Source: Stenotrophomonas sp. SAU14A_NAIMI4_5 | GTDB lineage: Bacteria > Pseudomonadota > Gammaproteobacteria > Xanthomonadales > Xanthomonadaceae | Assembly (NCBI RefSeq): GCF_003086795.1 | Contig: NZ_CP026003.1 | Location: 3,601,531-3,665,530 of the forward strand | Reading direction: 5' to 3' | Length of the DNA stretch: 64,000 nucleotides | In this document: positions 46,245 through 55,491 of the stretch, one piece after another | Position numbering within the stretch: the stretch's first letter is position 1 | Layout of the letters: the number at the start of each line of letters is the position of its first letter | The notes under the pieces: generated by a model | Database searches by the model: none | What the model was told of the DNA's origin: nothing | The model's input: only the letters and a program-made list of their open reading frames with translations | Program-made: the position numbers and the translations under genes

Positions 46245-47471
46245 TCAGCGCGCGGCGACGAACGCGGCAACGGCCGCGCGCAGGCGCTTGAGGCCTTCGG
46301 CCACTTCTTCGTCGGTGATGTTCAGCGACGGCACGAAGCGCAGCACGTCCGGGCCGGCCTGCAGGGTCAGCAGGCCCTGGTCGGCGGCATGGTCGAGGAT
46401 CGCACCGGCCTGGCCGGCAAAGGCCGGGCTCAGCACCGCGCCCAGCATCAGGCCGCGGCCACGCACGCCACTGAACACGCTGAACTCTTCGCTGATGCGG
46501 TCAAAGCCATCGCGCAGCGCCTTCGACTGGCGGCTGACGTTGGCGGCGATCTCCGGCGAGGCCAGCTTGCGCAGGGCCACGCGGGCGACGGCCGCGGCCA
46601 GCGGGTTGCCACCGAAGGTGGTGCCGTGGGCGCCGAACTGCATGGTTTCGGCCACCTTCGGGCCGGCCAGCATCGCGCCGATCGGGAAGCCGCCGCCGAG
46701 GGCCTTGGCCAGGGTCACCATGTCCGGCACCACGTCATCCTGCCAGTGCGCGAACAGGGTGCCGGTGCGGCCCATGCCGGCCTGGATCTCGTCCAGCACC
46801 AGCAGGGCATCGTGCTGGTCGCACAGCTCACGCACGCGCTTGAGGAAGCCGGACTTGGCCGGCATCACGCCGCCCTCGCCCTGCACCGGCTCGAGCATGA
46901 CCGCAGCGACGTCGCCGGCGGCCATCGCGGTTTCCAGCTGCACTTCATCGTTGAAGTCGATGTAGCGGAAACCACCGGGCAGCGGCTCGTAGCCTTCCTG
47001 GTACTTCGGCTGGGCGGTGGCGGTGACCGCGCCCATGGTGCGGCCGTGGAAGCTGCCGCGGAAGGTGATGATGACGCGCTTGTCGGCCGGGCGACCCTTG
47101 CTGGAGGCCCACTTGCGGACCATCTTGATCGCCACTTCGTTGGCTTCGGCGCCGGAATTGCACAGGAACACGCGCTCGGCGAAGCGGCTGGCCTGCACCA
47201 GTTCCTCGGCCAGGTGCAGCGGCGGCGCGCTGTAGAAGACGTTGCTGGTGTGCCACAGCTTGCCGGCCTGCTCGACCAGCGCAGCCACCAGGTCCGGGTC
47301 GTTATGGCCCAGCCCGCACACGGCGATGCCGGCGGCCAGGTCGATGAACTCGCGGCCCTGGCTGTCCCACACGCGGGCGCCCTGGCCTCGCTCCAACACC
47401 ACCTGGCGGGGCTTGTACACCGGCAGGTAGTAGTGCGACAGGGAGATCAACGGATCGGTAGCGGCGGTCAT
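46245..47471 (-). CDS. argD: Acetylornithine aminotransferase
   Basis: The 408-residue class III PLP aminotransferase has GLGHNDPDLVAAL, FLCNSGAEANEVAIKMVRKW, FRGSFHGRTMG, VLDEIQAGMGRTG and the PLP Lys in TLAKALGGGFPIGAML. It makes N-acetylornithine in arginine synthesis, and may also serve succinyldiaminopimelate or succinylornithine transamination. Its start (47471) is divergent from the K+ channel gene at 47535. Confidence 0.93.
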   Translation of the reverse strand: MTAATDPLISLSHYYLPVYKPRQVVLERGQGARVWDSQGREFIDLAAGIAVCGLGHNDPDLVAALVEQAGKLWHTSNVFYSAPPLHLAEELVQASRFAERVFLCNSGAEANEVAIKMVRKWASSKGRPADKRVIITFRGSFHGRTMGAVTATAQPKYQEGYEPLPGGFRYIDFNDEVQLETAMAAGDVAAVMLEPVQGEGGVMPAKSGFLKRVRELCDQHDALLVLDEIQAGMGRTGTLFAHWQDDVVPDMVTLAKALGGGFPIGAMLAGPKVAETMQFGAHGTTFGGNPLAAAVARVALRKLASPEIAANVSRQSKALRDGFDRISEEFSVFSGVRGRGLMLGAVLSPAFAGQAGAILDHAADQGLLTLQAGPDVLRFVPSLNITDEEVAEGLKRLRAAVAAFVAAR

Positions 47472-47534
47472 GGCAGTGGATTGGGTTCAGGAACCCCCAT
47501 TCTCGCCCCCCAGCCCCTGCGGCACAATGTGCGG

Positions 47535-48407
47535 ATGCGCCCGTTTTCCGCCCCCCAGCTGAACCCCGCCACCGCTTCCGGCTGGCGCCGGACCTGGTTC
47601 GACATCATCTACCGCCACGACACCCGGCCGTCCCGCAATTTCGACCTGATCCTGGTGGTGGCGATCATCGCCAGCATCCTGGTGGTGATGATCGACAGCG
47701 TGCAGCACCTGCACGTGGCATGGTCGGACTGGCTGTACGTCATCGAGTGGGGCTTCACCGCCCTGTTCACGATCGAGTACCTGCTGCGCCTGGCGGTGGT
47801 GAAGCGGCCGTTGCGCTACGCGGTCAGCATCTGGGGCATCATCGACCTGCTGTCGATCCTGCCGGCCTACCTGTCACTGTTCATCCCCGGCGCGCAGAGC
47901 CTGCTGGTGGTGCGCGCGCTGCGCATGCTGCGGGTGTTCCGCATCCTCAAGCTGACCCGCTACATCGAGGAAAGCGGCGTGCTGCTGCAGTCGCTGTGGC
48001 GCAGCCGGCGCAAGATCCTGCTGTTCCTGTTCACGGTCATCACCATCACGATCATCGCCGGCACCCTGATGTACATCATCGAGGGCCCTGCGCATGGGTT
48101 CAGCAACATCCCGGCCAGCATGTACTGGGCAGTGGTGACCATGGCCACGGTCGGCTTCGGCGACATCGTGCCGCAGACCGTGCTCGGCCGCTTCGTCACC
48201 TCGGTGCTGATCCTGATCGGTTACAGCATCATCGCCGTGCCCACCGGCATCTACACCGCCGAGCTGGCCAGCACCATGCGCGAGGCCGACATGGCCGCGC
48301 GCCGGGATGCGCGTGGTTGCCCGCAGTGCGGGCTGGAAGGCCACGAGCCCGACGCGCGCCATTGCCGCCGGTGCGGCAGTGCCCTGCCGGATACCTTCAA
48401 CAGGTAG
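47535..48407 (+). CDS. Voltage-gated (Kv-type) potassium channel with C-terminal zinc ribbon
   Basis: The 290-residue protein has six hydrophobic segments. S4 carries regularly spaced Arg (VVRALRMLRVFRILKL), the pore has the selectivity filter TVGFGD after a P-helix (SMYWAVVTMATVGFGDIVPQT) and S6 ends GYSIIAVPTGIYTAEL. The tail has a CPQC...CRRC zinc-ribbon motif, not common in minimal bacterial Kv channels. The stop TAG (48405-48407) lies in a truncated SMAG. Confidence 0.93.
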   Translation: MRPFSAPQLNPATASGWRRTWFDIIYRHDTRPSRNFDLILVVAIIASILVVMIDSVQHLHVAWSDWLYVIEWGFTALFTIEYLLRLAVVKRPLRYAVSIWGIIDLLSILPAYLSLFIPGAQSLLVVRALRMLRVFRILKLTRYIEESGVLLQSLWRSRRKILLFLFTVITITIIAGTLMYIIEGPAHGFSNIPASMYWAVVTMATVGFGDIVPQTVLGRFVTSVLILIGYSIIAVPTGIYTAELASTMREADMAARRDARGCPQCGLEGHEPDARHCRRCGSALPDTFNR

Positions 48408-48519
48408 ATCCACGCCGTCCAGACCCAGTAGATCCACGCCATGCGTGGATGAGCAACTGTACAGTGCGGACCAACGGTCCGCACCCACCAGAGTCAGTAG
48501 ATCCATGCCATGCGTGGAT
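48404..48519 (+). repeat. SMAG cluster after the K+ channel gene
   Basis: A half-copy at 48404-48420 (its TAG is the channel stop codon), a full copy at 48428-48450, a GTGCGGACC/GGTCCGCAC palindrome at 48474-48494 and a copy at 48497-48519. CACCCACCAGAGTC is repeated in the spacers. Confidence 0.83.
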
Positions 48520-48544
48520 GAGCACCCACCAGAGTCGGTACTCG

Positions 48545-49495
48545 TCAACGCATGCGATTGCTGGTGGTCACCAGGTCGTTGTACGCGTCCAGGATGTCCG
48601 ACTGCGCGCCTTCCGGGGCCGAAGTGAGCCAGCTGCCCGATGCCTTGCGCTCGGCGGCCAGACCTTCGGCGCTGATCGGCTTGCCCTGCTCGATGCGTTC
48701 GATGCCACGGCCGGCCTTGCGGATCAGCATGTCGGCCGAGCGCTGCACATGGCCCCAAATCGGGTCGTCCTTGCCGATGCCGGCGGCCTGCATTTCCTTC
48801 ACCAGTGCCTCGTAATCCGCCACGCGCGTGCGCAGCGCGGCGACGTCAGGCTTTTCATCCTGGAAGGCCACCGCAAGCTGCTTGCCGTCGCCGACCAGGC
48901 GCAGGTGGTAGTAAGCCGGCGAACGGCCCTCACTCTCTTCGATCTGCTTCAGCTGCGCGGCACGGCGCTCTTCCTCGTTCTTTTCCAGCGCCACGTCCAG
49001 TGCGTCGCTGGCCTTGAAGAAGGCCGCATAGGCCTGCATCAGCGGTGCGTGCTGGCTGCGCATGCCTTCGCCGCCATCGCGACGGAACTCCTCGCGGCTG
49101 AAGTAGCCATCGGCCTGCTCGATCTTCGCGTACAGGGCCTGGAAGGCCTGCTGGTAATCACGCACCGGCGCATCCATCGGGATCGCCGGCGTCATCGCCA
49201 GCGCGTCGGTCAGCGGCTGGCCGCAGTACTCCACGCGGTGCGACAGCACCTTGCCCGGCGAACGCGGCTGCGCTTCCTTGCCGGTCGGGCCGGCTTCGAC
49301 ATCCTTGATCCAGCCGGTGTACGTCTCGAAGCCCTCGTGGATGGGCTGCTCGACGCCGTTGTAGCACTCGATGTAGGCGTTGACCTTGGCCAGGCTGGGA
49401 TCGGCCAGCGACAGGCCGGTGGATTTGTTGCAGCCGACCAGGCCGGCCACGGCACCCAGCAGCAGCACCGGCAGTACACGTACAGAAGCGTTCAA
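48545..49495 (-). CDS. DUF3829 (YiiG-like) lipoprotein, copy 2
   Basis: The 316-residue protein has a lipoprotein signal (MNASVRVLPVLLLGAVAGLV, lipobox LVGC) and a helical body with the DUF3829 start LAKVNAYIECYN. The start codon is TTG at 49495, with AGGAA 5 nt upstream; no nearby ATG precedes the lipobox. It is the second of two tandem paralogues, 33 bp after the first, with about one third identity judged by eye (YIECYN...GPTGKE...HAPLM shared). Anchored in a membrane; function unknown. Confidence 0.85.
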   Translation of the reverse strand: MNASVRVLPVLLLGAVAGLVGCNKSTGLSLADPSLAKVNAYIECYNGVEQPIHEGFETYTGWIKDVEAGPTGKEAQPRSPGKVLSHRVEYCGQPLTDALAMTPAIPMDAPVRDYQQAFQALYAKIEQADGYFSREEFRRDGGEGMRSQHAPLMQAYAAFFKASDALDVALEKNEEERRAAQLKQIEESEGRSPAYYHLRLVGDGKQLAVAFQDEKPDVAALRTRVADYEALVKEMQAAGIGKDDPIWGHVQRSADMLIRKAGRGIERIEQGKPISAEGLAAERKASGSWLTSAPEGAQSDILDAYNDLVTTSNRMR

Positions 49496-49528
49496 TTCAG
49501 TTCCTTGCAGAAAAAAAAGAGCACCGCC

Positions 49529-50518
49529 TTATTGGCGGTTGCTCTGGAATACCAGTGAGTTGTATTCCTGCATCAGCTTGCCCGGCGAGCCATGCGGTGC
49601 CATGGTGGTGTCCAGCATGCGCCGCTCGATATCGCTGTACGGTGTCTTCTCCGCAACGCGCTTCAGGCGCTCCTTGCTCTCACGGCGGAAATTCTCGGCG
49701 GTGCGCTCGAAGCTGTTCCAGTCCAGCTTGCCCGGCTCCTGCTCGGCCACCTTGGCATGGGCCTCGTCGGAGATCGCGTTGAACGCATCCAGGCGCCGGC
49801 GCGCTTCGGCCACGTCGAAGCTGTCTTCAGCCATCAGGTCCATCAGCGCCTTGGCATCGCGCATGATCGCCAGGCGGTAGAAATTGCGGGTGCGGCCTTC
49901 CTGCGCTTCCACCTTGGCCAGCTGCGAATCCTGCAGGCGATCGTTCTCGGCATCCAGCGCGTCGCTGAACACGCTGCTGGCTTCGACGAAGGTACCGAAT
50001 GCAGACATCAACGGCGCATGCAGCGCCTTGCCGCGCGCGAAGCCATCGTCTTCGTAGTCATCACGCTGGTAGTAGTCGGCCGCTTCGTGGGTGATCGGCT
50101 GCAGTGCATGCAGTGCATCGAGATAGCCCTGCGCGGCCTTGTCCAGCTCCGGCAGCGACGGCTGCGCGGCGATGGCTTCCGGCAGCGTCTTGTCGCAGCC
50201 TTTGAGGTCGCTGGCGGTCAGGTCCGGCGGACCAATCGGGCGTTCCTCGCGACCGGTCGGGCCGGCCTTGGGGTCCTTCATCCACACCGTGTACGGGCCG
50301 ATGCCCGCGTGGATCTTGCGGTCCACATCGTTGTAGCACTCGATGTAGCCGTTGAGCTTGCCCATCAGGGCCTGGTCGCTGTCGGTGTCGACGGCGGCGG
50401 TCTCGCCCTTGCCTGCAGTGTCGGCGGCATCGGCCGGGGCCGCAGGCTTGCCACCACAGCCGGCCAGGACAAGGGACAGCGAAGCAGCCAGGGTGGCCGC
50501 ACGAAGCATCGGTCGCAT
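49529..50518 (-). CDS. DUF3829 (YiiG-like) lipoprotein, copy 1
   Basis: The 329-residue protein starts MRPMLRAATLAASLSLVLAG with lipobox LAGC (Cys 21), an Ala/Asp-rich linker and the DUF3829 domain (MGKLNGYIECYNDVDRKIH, GPTGREERP, HAPLMSAFGTFVEAS). AAGGAAG precedes the ATG at 50518. The pair with the downstream gene looks like a local duplication forming one operon. Homologues are widespread in gammaproteobacteria without assigned function. Confidence 0.87.
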   Translation of the reverse strand: MRPMLRAATLAASLSLVLAGCGGKPAAPADAADTAGKGETAAVDTDSDQALMGKLNGYIECYNDVDRKIHAGIGPYTVWMKDPKAGPTGREERPIGPPDLTASDLKGCDKTLPEAIAAQPSLPELDKAAQGYLDALHALQPITHEAADYYQRDDYEDDGFARGKALHAPLMSAFGTFVEASSVFSDALDAENDRLQDSQLAKVEAQEGRTRNFYRLAIMRDAKALMDLMAEDSFDVAEARRRLDAFNAISDEAHAKVAEQEPGKLDWNSFERTAENFRRESKERLKRVAEKTPYSDIERRMLDTTMAPHGSPGKLMQEYNSLVFQSNRQ

Positions 50519-50628
50519 AGGGAAACTTCCTTGTTGAGAGAGTTGATGAAAACGATTCCAGCCACCCATTCTACCCAACCCGGGCAGTGGCCATCCTTGA
50601 CCACTGCCTCAGAAGCACGCGCCGCCGA

Positions 50629-51447
50629 TCAATCCAGGAACAGGTCCGGCAGCAGCGGACGCGACGCGTCCACGGCATACCCGGACAGATCGGTCAGCCC
50701 GGCTTCGCCCAGCACCTCGTCATCAATCAGGAAGCGGCCGTGGAAACCGGCGGCCTCGCGCACCAGCACCGCATGCGCGGCATCGGCCATGATCTGCGGC
50801 GTACGGCAGCCCGCCGCATCGACGCCGGGGATCATGTTGATCGCATCGGTGGCGATGACGGTGCGCGGCCACAGCGCATTGACCGCCACGCCCTGCGGGC
50901 CGAACTCCGCAGCCAGGCCCAGGGTGACGAAGCTCATGCCCATCTTGGCCAGCGTGTAGCCGGTATGCGGGCCCCACCACTTCGGTTCCAGGCTGGGCGG
51001 CGGGGCCAGGGTGAGGATGTGCGGATTGGGCGCCTGCAGCAGGTACGGCAGGCAGGCCTGCGCGCACAGGAAACTGCCGCGCGAATTGACCTGCTGCATC
51101 AGGTCGAACCGCTTCATCGGCGTATCCAGCACGCCGCGCAGCCAGATCGCGCTGGCGTTGTTGATGAGGATGTCGATGCCACCGAAGGTATCCACCGTCG
51201 CGGCCACGGCCGCCTTCACCTGGTCCTCTTCGCGGATGTCGCACTTCAGGGCGAGGCCCTGGCCGCCGGCCGCGGTCACGGCTTCGGCGGCGCTGTGGAT
51301 GGTGCCCGGCAGCTTCGGGTTGGGCACCGACGACTTCGCGGCGATGGCCACGTTGGCGCCGTCGCGCGCCGCGCGCAGTGCGATGGCCAGGCCGATACCA
51401 CGCGAGGCACCGGTGATGAAAAGGGTTTTACCCTGCAGACTGCCCAC
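50629..51447 (-). CDS. Short-chain dehydrogenase/reductase (HSDL2-like)
   Basis: The 272-residue protein has the NAD(P)-binding motif TGASRGIG, the NNAS motif (LINNASAIW) and the catalytic YTLAK. The shape LQGKTLFITGASRGIGLAIALRAARDGANVAIAAKS is that of the SDR subfamily related to HSDL2. Substrate unknown. The GTG at 51447 has GGAG 8 nt upstream; a GTG at 51456 would leave no room for a ribosome-binding site. Confidence 0.88.
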   Translation of the reverse strand: MGSLQGKTLFITGASRGIGLAIALRAARDGANVAIAAKSSVPNPKLPGTIHSAAEAVTAAGGQGLALKCDIREEDQVKAAVAATVDTFGGIDILINNASAIWLRGVLDTPMKRFDLMQQVNSRGSFLCAQACLPYLLQAPNPHILTLAPPPSLEPKWWGPHTGYTLAKMGMSFVTLGLAAEFGPQGVAVNALWPRTVIATDAINMIPGVDAAGCRTPQIMADAAHAVLVREAAGFHGRFLIDDEVLGEAGLTDLSGYAVDASRPLLPDLFLD

Positions 51448-51555
51448 GTTCCACACTCCAGCGTATGCAATGAGCCGCTAGTATGCCGCGCCGACGCGGA
51501 GTTCACCGCGCGTTGACGATACTGGCGCCCCGGTCACACGCACGAGGTACACGCC

Positions 51556-52239
51556 ATGCGCCGTTCCCGCCTGCTGCTGCCTGCCCTGGGCCTGGCCCTG
51601 CTCACCGCCTGCCAGGGCCGTGCGCCGGAACCCGGCACCGAACCTGCCACGGGTGATGCGCCCGCCGCCAACAAGGCCGCCGATGGCTCACTGCGCTGGA
51701 GCGAGTCGGTGGTCTGGGATGGCGACCTCAACGCCTGCCGCCAGGGTGAGAACAGCGCAACGCGCGAGTGCCTGGCCGAGACGATGAAGTCCGCCGGCGC
51801 CAGCGCCGATGCCGTGGCCGCTGCAGACCAGCTGTCCACCGGCGGCGAGTTGGCCTACGTGACGGCCTGGCATGAACACGATGGCCTGGGCGTGGCCACG
51901 GTGGAGTATCCGTTCCGCGCCAACACCAACGAGGGCACGCGCCTGGTGGATGCCGGCGGCAAGCGCATCGATGTCGACGCGGTGCAGCTGGACGACACCC
52001 TGCGCGCCGACCCGGGGGTACAGGCGGTGCTGGCCGCGCATCCGCAGGCCACGCCGTTCGCGCCCGCACAGGCAGCAGGCACGGCACCGCTCGATGGCGG
52101 CGGCATCCGCCTGCTGTACCGCACGCCGCTGCGCGACTGCCATGCCTGCCCGGATGTCGGCCAGTTGCAGATCGGTTATGACTTCGATGGCAAGCGCAAC
52201 TTCATCGGCCAGCAGGTGGTGCCGGCGGCGCGGCATTGA
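51556..52239 (+). CDS. Secreted lipoprotein of unknown function
   Basis: The 227-residue protein has a lipoprotein signal (MRRSRLLLPALGLALLTACQ, lipobox LTAC). The mature part has two cysteine pairs (NACRQGENSATREC and DCHACPDVG). I do not recognise the domain. GAGG lies 9 nt before the ATG. It is flanked by divergent or convergent genes and stands alone. Confidence 0.8.
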   Translation: MRRSRLLLPALGLALLTACQGRAPEPGTEPATGDAPAANKAADGSLRWSESVVWDGDLNACRQGENSATRECLAETMKSAGASADAVAAADQLSTGGELAYVTAWHEHDGLGVATVEYPFRANTNEGTRLVDAGGKRIDVDAVQLDDTLRADPGVQAVLAAHPQATPFAPAQAAGTAPLDGGGIRLLYRTPLRDCHACPDVGQLQIGYDFDGKRNFIGQQVVPAARH

Positions 52240-52240
52240 A

Positions 52241-52747
52241 TCAACCGTACGCCTGCACCTGCTTCTTCAGAAGGTGCGGCACGATCCATCGATGCACCGG
52301 CGCCACCGGCAGCATGTAGAACCGCCCAAACGCGTTGTGGGTATGCACGACGGTGGCCACTTCCAGCACGTCACCCTGCCACTGCAGCGCCAGCTGCACA
52401 CGCAGGTGGCGGTCGTTGTCCTCCAGCACGATGGCATCCTCATCCAGCGACTGCAGGGTGAAGATGCCCAGCCGCTGGCCCGGTCGCGGCGCGGTGGTGT
52501 CCTGCACCGCGCGCAACGAGCCCAGGTCCTTCATGCCGAGCAGGCGCATGCCGCGGTTGCGCAGCGCCATCAGGCCATCGAACCAGCCGGGGATGGTCGC
52601 GGCCATATCGCGGTATGCCTGCAACGCGCTGCGGCCATCGCGACGGGTATGGACCTGGCAGGCGTGCACGAAGCTGGCGCCGGGCAGCTGCGCGCGCAGC
52701 ACGCTGGCCGCACTCGGCGGCGCGGTCACCACCTGCGCGGCGGTCAC
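52241..52747 (-). CDS. DUF2867 family protein
   Basis: The 168-residue soluble protein (GTG start overlapping the upstream kinase stop as GTGA) contains LPGASFVHACQVHTRRDG, FDGLMALRNRGMRLLGMKDLG, LDEDAIVLEDNDRHLRVQL and VVHTHNAFGRFYMLPVAPVHRWIVP, the order seen in DUF2867 proteins. Function unknown. Coupling to a RIO-like kinase suggests they act in one pathway. Confidence 0.82.
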   Translation of the reverse strand: MTAAQVVTAPPSAASVLRAQLPGASFVHACQVHTRRDGRSALQAYRDMAATIPGWFDGLMALRNRGMRLLGMKDLGSLRAVQDTTAPRPGQRLGIFTLQSLDEDAIVLEDNDRHLRVQLALQWQGDVLEVATVVHTHNAFGRFYMLPVAPVHRWIVPHLLKKQVQAYG

Positions 52748-53406
52748 GGCTTCGGCCCCTGCCCTTCGTTGTCTTCCCAATGCAGGATGCGGCGGGTGAC
52801 GAAGCGGTAGACCGGCTTGCCGGTGGCGAACCACAGCTCGCGCACCCAGGAGGTGCGCTTGAGCACGCGCTTCTCCACCGGGGTGAGCGACTCGCGGCAG
52901 TACATGCGCTTGTGCTTGAGCAGGTGACGCAGGTCTTCGCGGGCCAGCAGGCGCATCCAGCGCGAGCGCGGGTTGCCGATCACCGCCAGCTGGAAGTCGA
53001 TCAGCGCCGGGCGGCCGTCTTCGGTCACCAGCCAGTTGGCCTCCTTGGCCAGGTCGTTATGGGCCACGCCGCGCCGGTGCAGCTGCTGCAGCAGGCGCCG
53101 CGCGGCACGGAACCAGGCCAGGTCGCCACGCGGCGGACGCTGGTACATGGCATCGCCGGCCATGAAGCTGCGGTCGAGATGGCGGCCATCCCAGTCCAGC
53201 AGCTGCGGCACGTCGGCCATGCCCTCGATATGCCGCAGCGCGCGTGCTTCGCGGCGTGCCAGCCACCACGCCGGCACGCGCAGCCACAGCGGCGTTGCGC
53301 CCAGGTCGCGGCGTACGAAGGGGCCCTGCGGCCCCTGCACAAGCATGATGCGGCCGAAGCTGTCGGCCTTCAGGGCATGCGTTGGAGCGTCGGTCGAGTG
53401 CGGCAT
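52744..53406 (-). CDS. RIO/lipopolysaccharide-kinase-like protein
   Basis: The 220-residue protein is a short protein-kinase-fold enzyme: catalytic loop HRRGVAHNDLAKEANWLV (H-x-D with the catalytic Asp), then the metal-binding ALIDFQLAVIG (DFQ in place of DFG). The N-lobe is reduced. Such proteins include LPS core kinases (KdkA/InaA type) and RIO-like kinases; the target is unclear. It is coupled to the DUF2867 gene and divergent from the DedA-PAP2 gene. Confidence 0.82.
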   Translation of the reverse strand: MPHSTDAPTHALKADSFGRIMLVQGPQGPFVRRDLGATPLWLRVPAWWLARREARALRHIEGMADVPQLLDWDGRHLDRSFMAGDAMYQRPPRGDLAWFRAARRLLQQLHRRGVAHNDLAKEANWLVTEDGRPALIDFQLAVIGNPRSRWMRLLAREDLRHLLKHKRMYCRESLTPVEKRVLKRTSWVRELWFATGKPVYRFVTRRILHWEDNEGQGPKP

Positions 53407-53479
53407 GCGCCCATTCTAGGCGATGGCGCTGGTTGCAAACGGTCACCAAGCCGCTGGGAACCAGTCACCTTCACGCCTC

Positions 53480-53485
53480 TATAAT
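53480..53485 (+). promoter_or_regulatory. Consensus -10 box 6 bp before the DedA-PAP2-LssY start
   Basis: TATAAT ends 6 bp before the ATG at 53492, which would put the transcription start at or next to the first codon (a leaderless mRNA). No clear -35 hexamer at 17 bp. Confidence 0.5.
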
Positions 53486-53491
53486 CGGGCA

Positions 53492-55486
53492 ATGGACTCT
53501 TCATGGATCGACGCCACCCTCGCGTGGATTGCCGCCCATCCCGTACTCGCGGGCGCGGTTATTTTTCTGATCGCCTTCTGCGATGCGGTCATCATTCTCG
53601 GCGCCATCGTGCCGGCGCTGCCCCTGCTGTTCGCGGTGGGCGTGTTCATCGGCCTGGGGCAGATCTCCGGGCCGTATGCCGTGGCCGCGGCGGCGCTGGG
53701 TGCGTTTGCCGGTGATGGCATCAGTTACTGGATCGGCCGCCGCTGGGGCGACCGCCTGCGCGGGGTCTGGCCGTTCAGCCGCTACCCGCAGCTGCTGGAC
53801 CGCGGCGAGAACCTGTTCCGCCGCAATGCCTTCAAGAGCATCCTGATCGCGCGCTATGTCGGCGCCATCCGGCCGTTCGTGCCCGCCATCGCCGGCATGC
53901 TGAAGATGCCGGCCAGCCGCTACGTGCAGGCCAGCGGCATCGCAAGCCTGTCGTGGGCGGTGCTGTTCCTGGCGCCAGGCTGGATCCTCGGCGAAGCCTA
54001 TGACGCCGTCGCCGCGGTTGCCGGACGCCTGGTGGTGGTGGTCGGCCTGCTGGTGGTCATCCTCGGCCTGGTCTGGGCCATCGTGCTGTACGGCTACCGC
54101 TGGTCGGCCGCGCGCATGGACCACTGGCTGGCGCGCCTGCTGGACTGGTCCAACCGCCACCCCACGCTGGGCCGCTACACGGTCGGCGTGCTCGACCCGA
54201 AGCGCCGTGAATCGGTGCCGCTGGCGATGCTGGCACTGATGCTGCTGTTGCTGGGCTGGGGCTGGTTCGCGCTGCTGACCGTGGTGGTCGCCCATGGCGA
54301 ACCGCTGGCCATCGATCTGCTGGTGCACCAGGCCATGCTGGCCCTGCGCAACCCGTTGGCCGACTACCCGATGGCCGCACTGGCCTCGCTGGGCGCGTGG
54401 CAGGTGCTGATGCCGGCCACTGCGGCGGCGATGGGCTACCTGGTGTGGCGCCGGCGCTGGATGGCCGCCGCGCACTGGCTGGCCGCACTGGCCTTCGGCC
54501 TGGCCCTGACCAAGCTGCTGGGCACCACCGTGGACGTGGTGCGCCCGGTCGATGCCAGCAGTGGCTTCGGCTTCCCTTCGGTGTCGGTGACCATGGCCAC
54601 CATCACCTTCGGCTTCTTCGCGGTGCTGATCGCGCGCGAAATGCCCGGCCGCACCCGCGTCTGGCCGTACCTGGTGTCGGGCATCGTGGTCAGCCTGATC
54701 GGCTTCTCGCGCCTGTACCTGGGCGCGCACTGGCTGAGCGACGTCATCGGCGGCATGTTGTTCGGCACGTTCTGGCTGCTGGTGCTGGGCATCGCCTACC
54801 GCCGCCGCTTCAACCGCTCGTTCTGGGTGAAGCCGGTGGCGTGGCTGTTCTACGGCGTCTTCGCGGTGGCGGCGATGTGGTACGCGCCGCGCAACATCCC
54901 GGTGAAGCTGGAGCGCTTCGAACCAACCCTGCCGGCACCGGTGGCGATGGACATGCAGGCCTGGTGGCAGCACGACTGGGCCAAGCTGCCGGCGCGCCGC
55001 AACGAGTTCGACGATGACCAGCGCTGGCCGCTGGACGTGCAGGTGGCCGGCCCGCTGGCACCGCTGCAGGCGCAGCTGGAAGCGCGCGGCTGGACCGTGC
55101 AGGCGCAGGCCGGCTGGGAAGAAGCCCTGCTGATGCTGGACAAGAACACTGGCGCCGACGAACTGCCGGTGCTGCCGGCCACGCTGGAAACGCGCGTGGA
55201 AGCCCTGCTGATGGTGCGCCAGGGGGCCAAGCCGGATGAGCGCTACGTGCTGCGCCTGTGGCCGGCACCGGGCCAGCTGCAGCCGGGCGACGTGCCGCTG
55301 TGGCTGGGCAGTGCGCAGACCCTGCGCTACGAGCGCCACTTCGAGTGGATCGGCATGTGGCACCCGGTGCGCGGCATCGACCCCGCGTTCAATGCGCTGA
55401 AGGACGCCGTGCAGGGCATGCCGCAGCACGAGGACGTACACGCCGAAACCGGGTTGCCGGTGCTGCGGTTGAAGACGCAGCCGTGA
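53492..55486 (+). CDS. DedA-PAP2-LssY fusion membrane protein
   Basis: The 664-residue protein joins three parts. Residues ~1-200 form a DedA/SNARE-associated domain (CDAVIILGAIVPALPLLFAVGVFIG, then FGxRFxP-like ARYVGAIRPFVPAIAGM) of the undecaprenyl-phosphate flippase family. Residues ~235-440 form a PAP2 lipid phosphatase with its three motifs (K-LGTTVDVVRP, FPSVSVTMA, SRLYLGAHWLSDVIGG; Ser-Val-Ser replaces the usual S-G-H centre). Residues ~470-664 are an LssY-like C-terminal domain. It may recycle lipid carriers at the inner membrane. The missing PAP2 motif II His could mean loss of phosphatase activity. Confidence 0.9.
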   Translation: MDSSWIDATLAWIAAHPVLAGAVIFLIAFCDAVIILGAIVPALPLLFAVGVFIGLGQISGPYAVAAAALGAFAGDGISYWIGRRWGDRLRGVWPFSRYPQLLDRGENLFRRNAFKSILIARYVGAIRPFVPAIAGMLKMPASRYVQASGIASLSWAVLFLAPGWILGEAYDAVAAVAGRLVVVVGLLVVILGLVWAIVLYGYRWSAARMDHWLARLLDWSNRHPTLGRYTVGVLDPKRRESVPLAMLALMLLLLGWGWFALLTVVVAHGEPLAIDLLVHQAMLALRNPLADYPMAALASLGAWQVLMPATAAAMGYLVWRRRWMAAAHWLAALAFGLALTKLLGTTVDVVRPVDASSGFGFPSVSVTMATITFGFFAVLIAREMPGRTRVWPYLVSGIVVSLIGFSRLYLGAHWLSDVIGGMLFGTFWLLVLGIAYRRRFNRSFWVKPVAWLFYGVFAVAAMWYAPRNIPVKLERFEPTLPAPVAMDMQAWWQHDWAKLPARRNEFDDDQRWPLDVQVAGPLAPLQAQLEARGWTVQAQAGWEEALLMLDKNTGADELPVLPATLETRVEALLMVRQGAKPDERYVLRLWPAPGQLQPGDVPLWLGSAQTLRYERHFEWIGMWHPVRGIDPAFNALKDAVQGMPQHEDVHAETGLPVLRLKTQP

Positions 55487-55491
55487 TCGAT

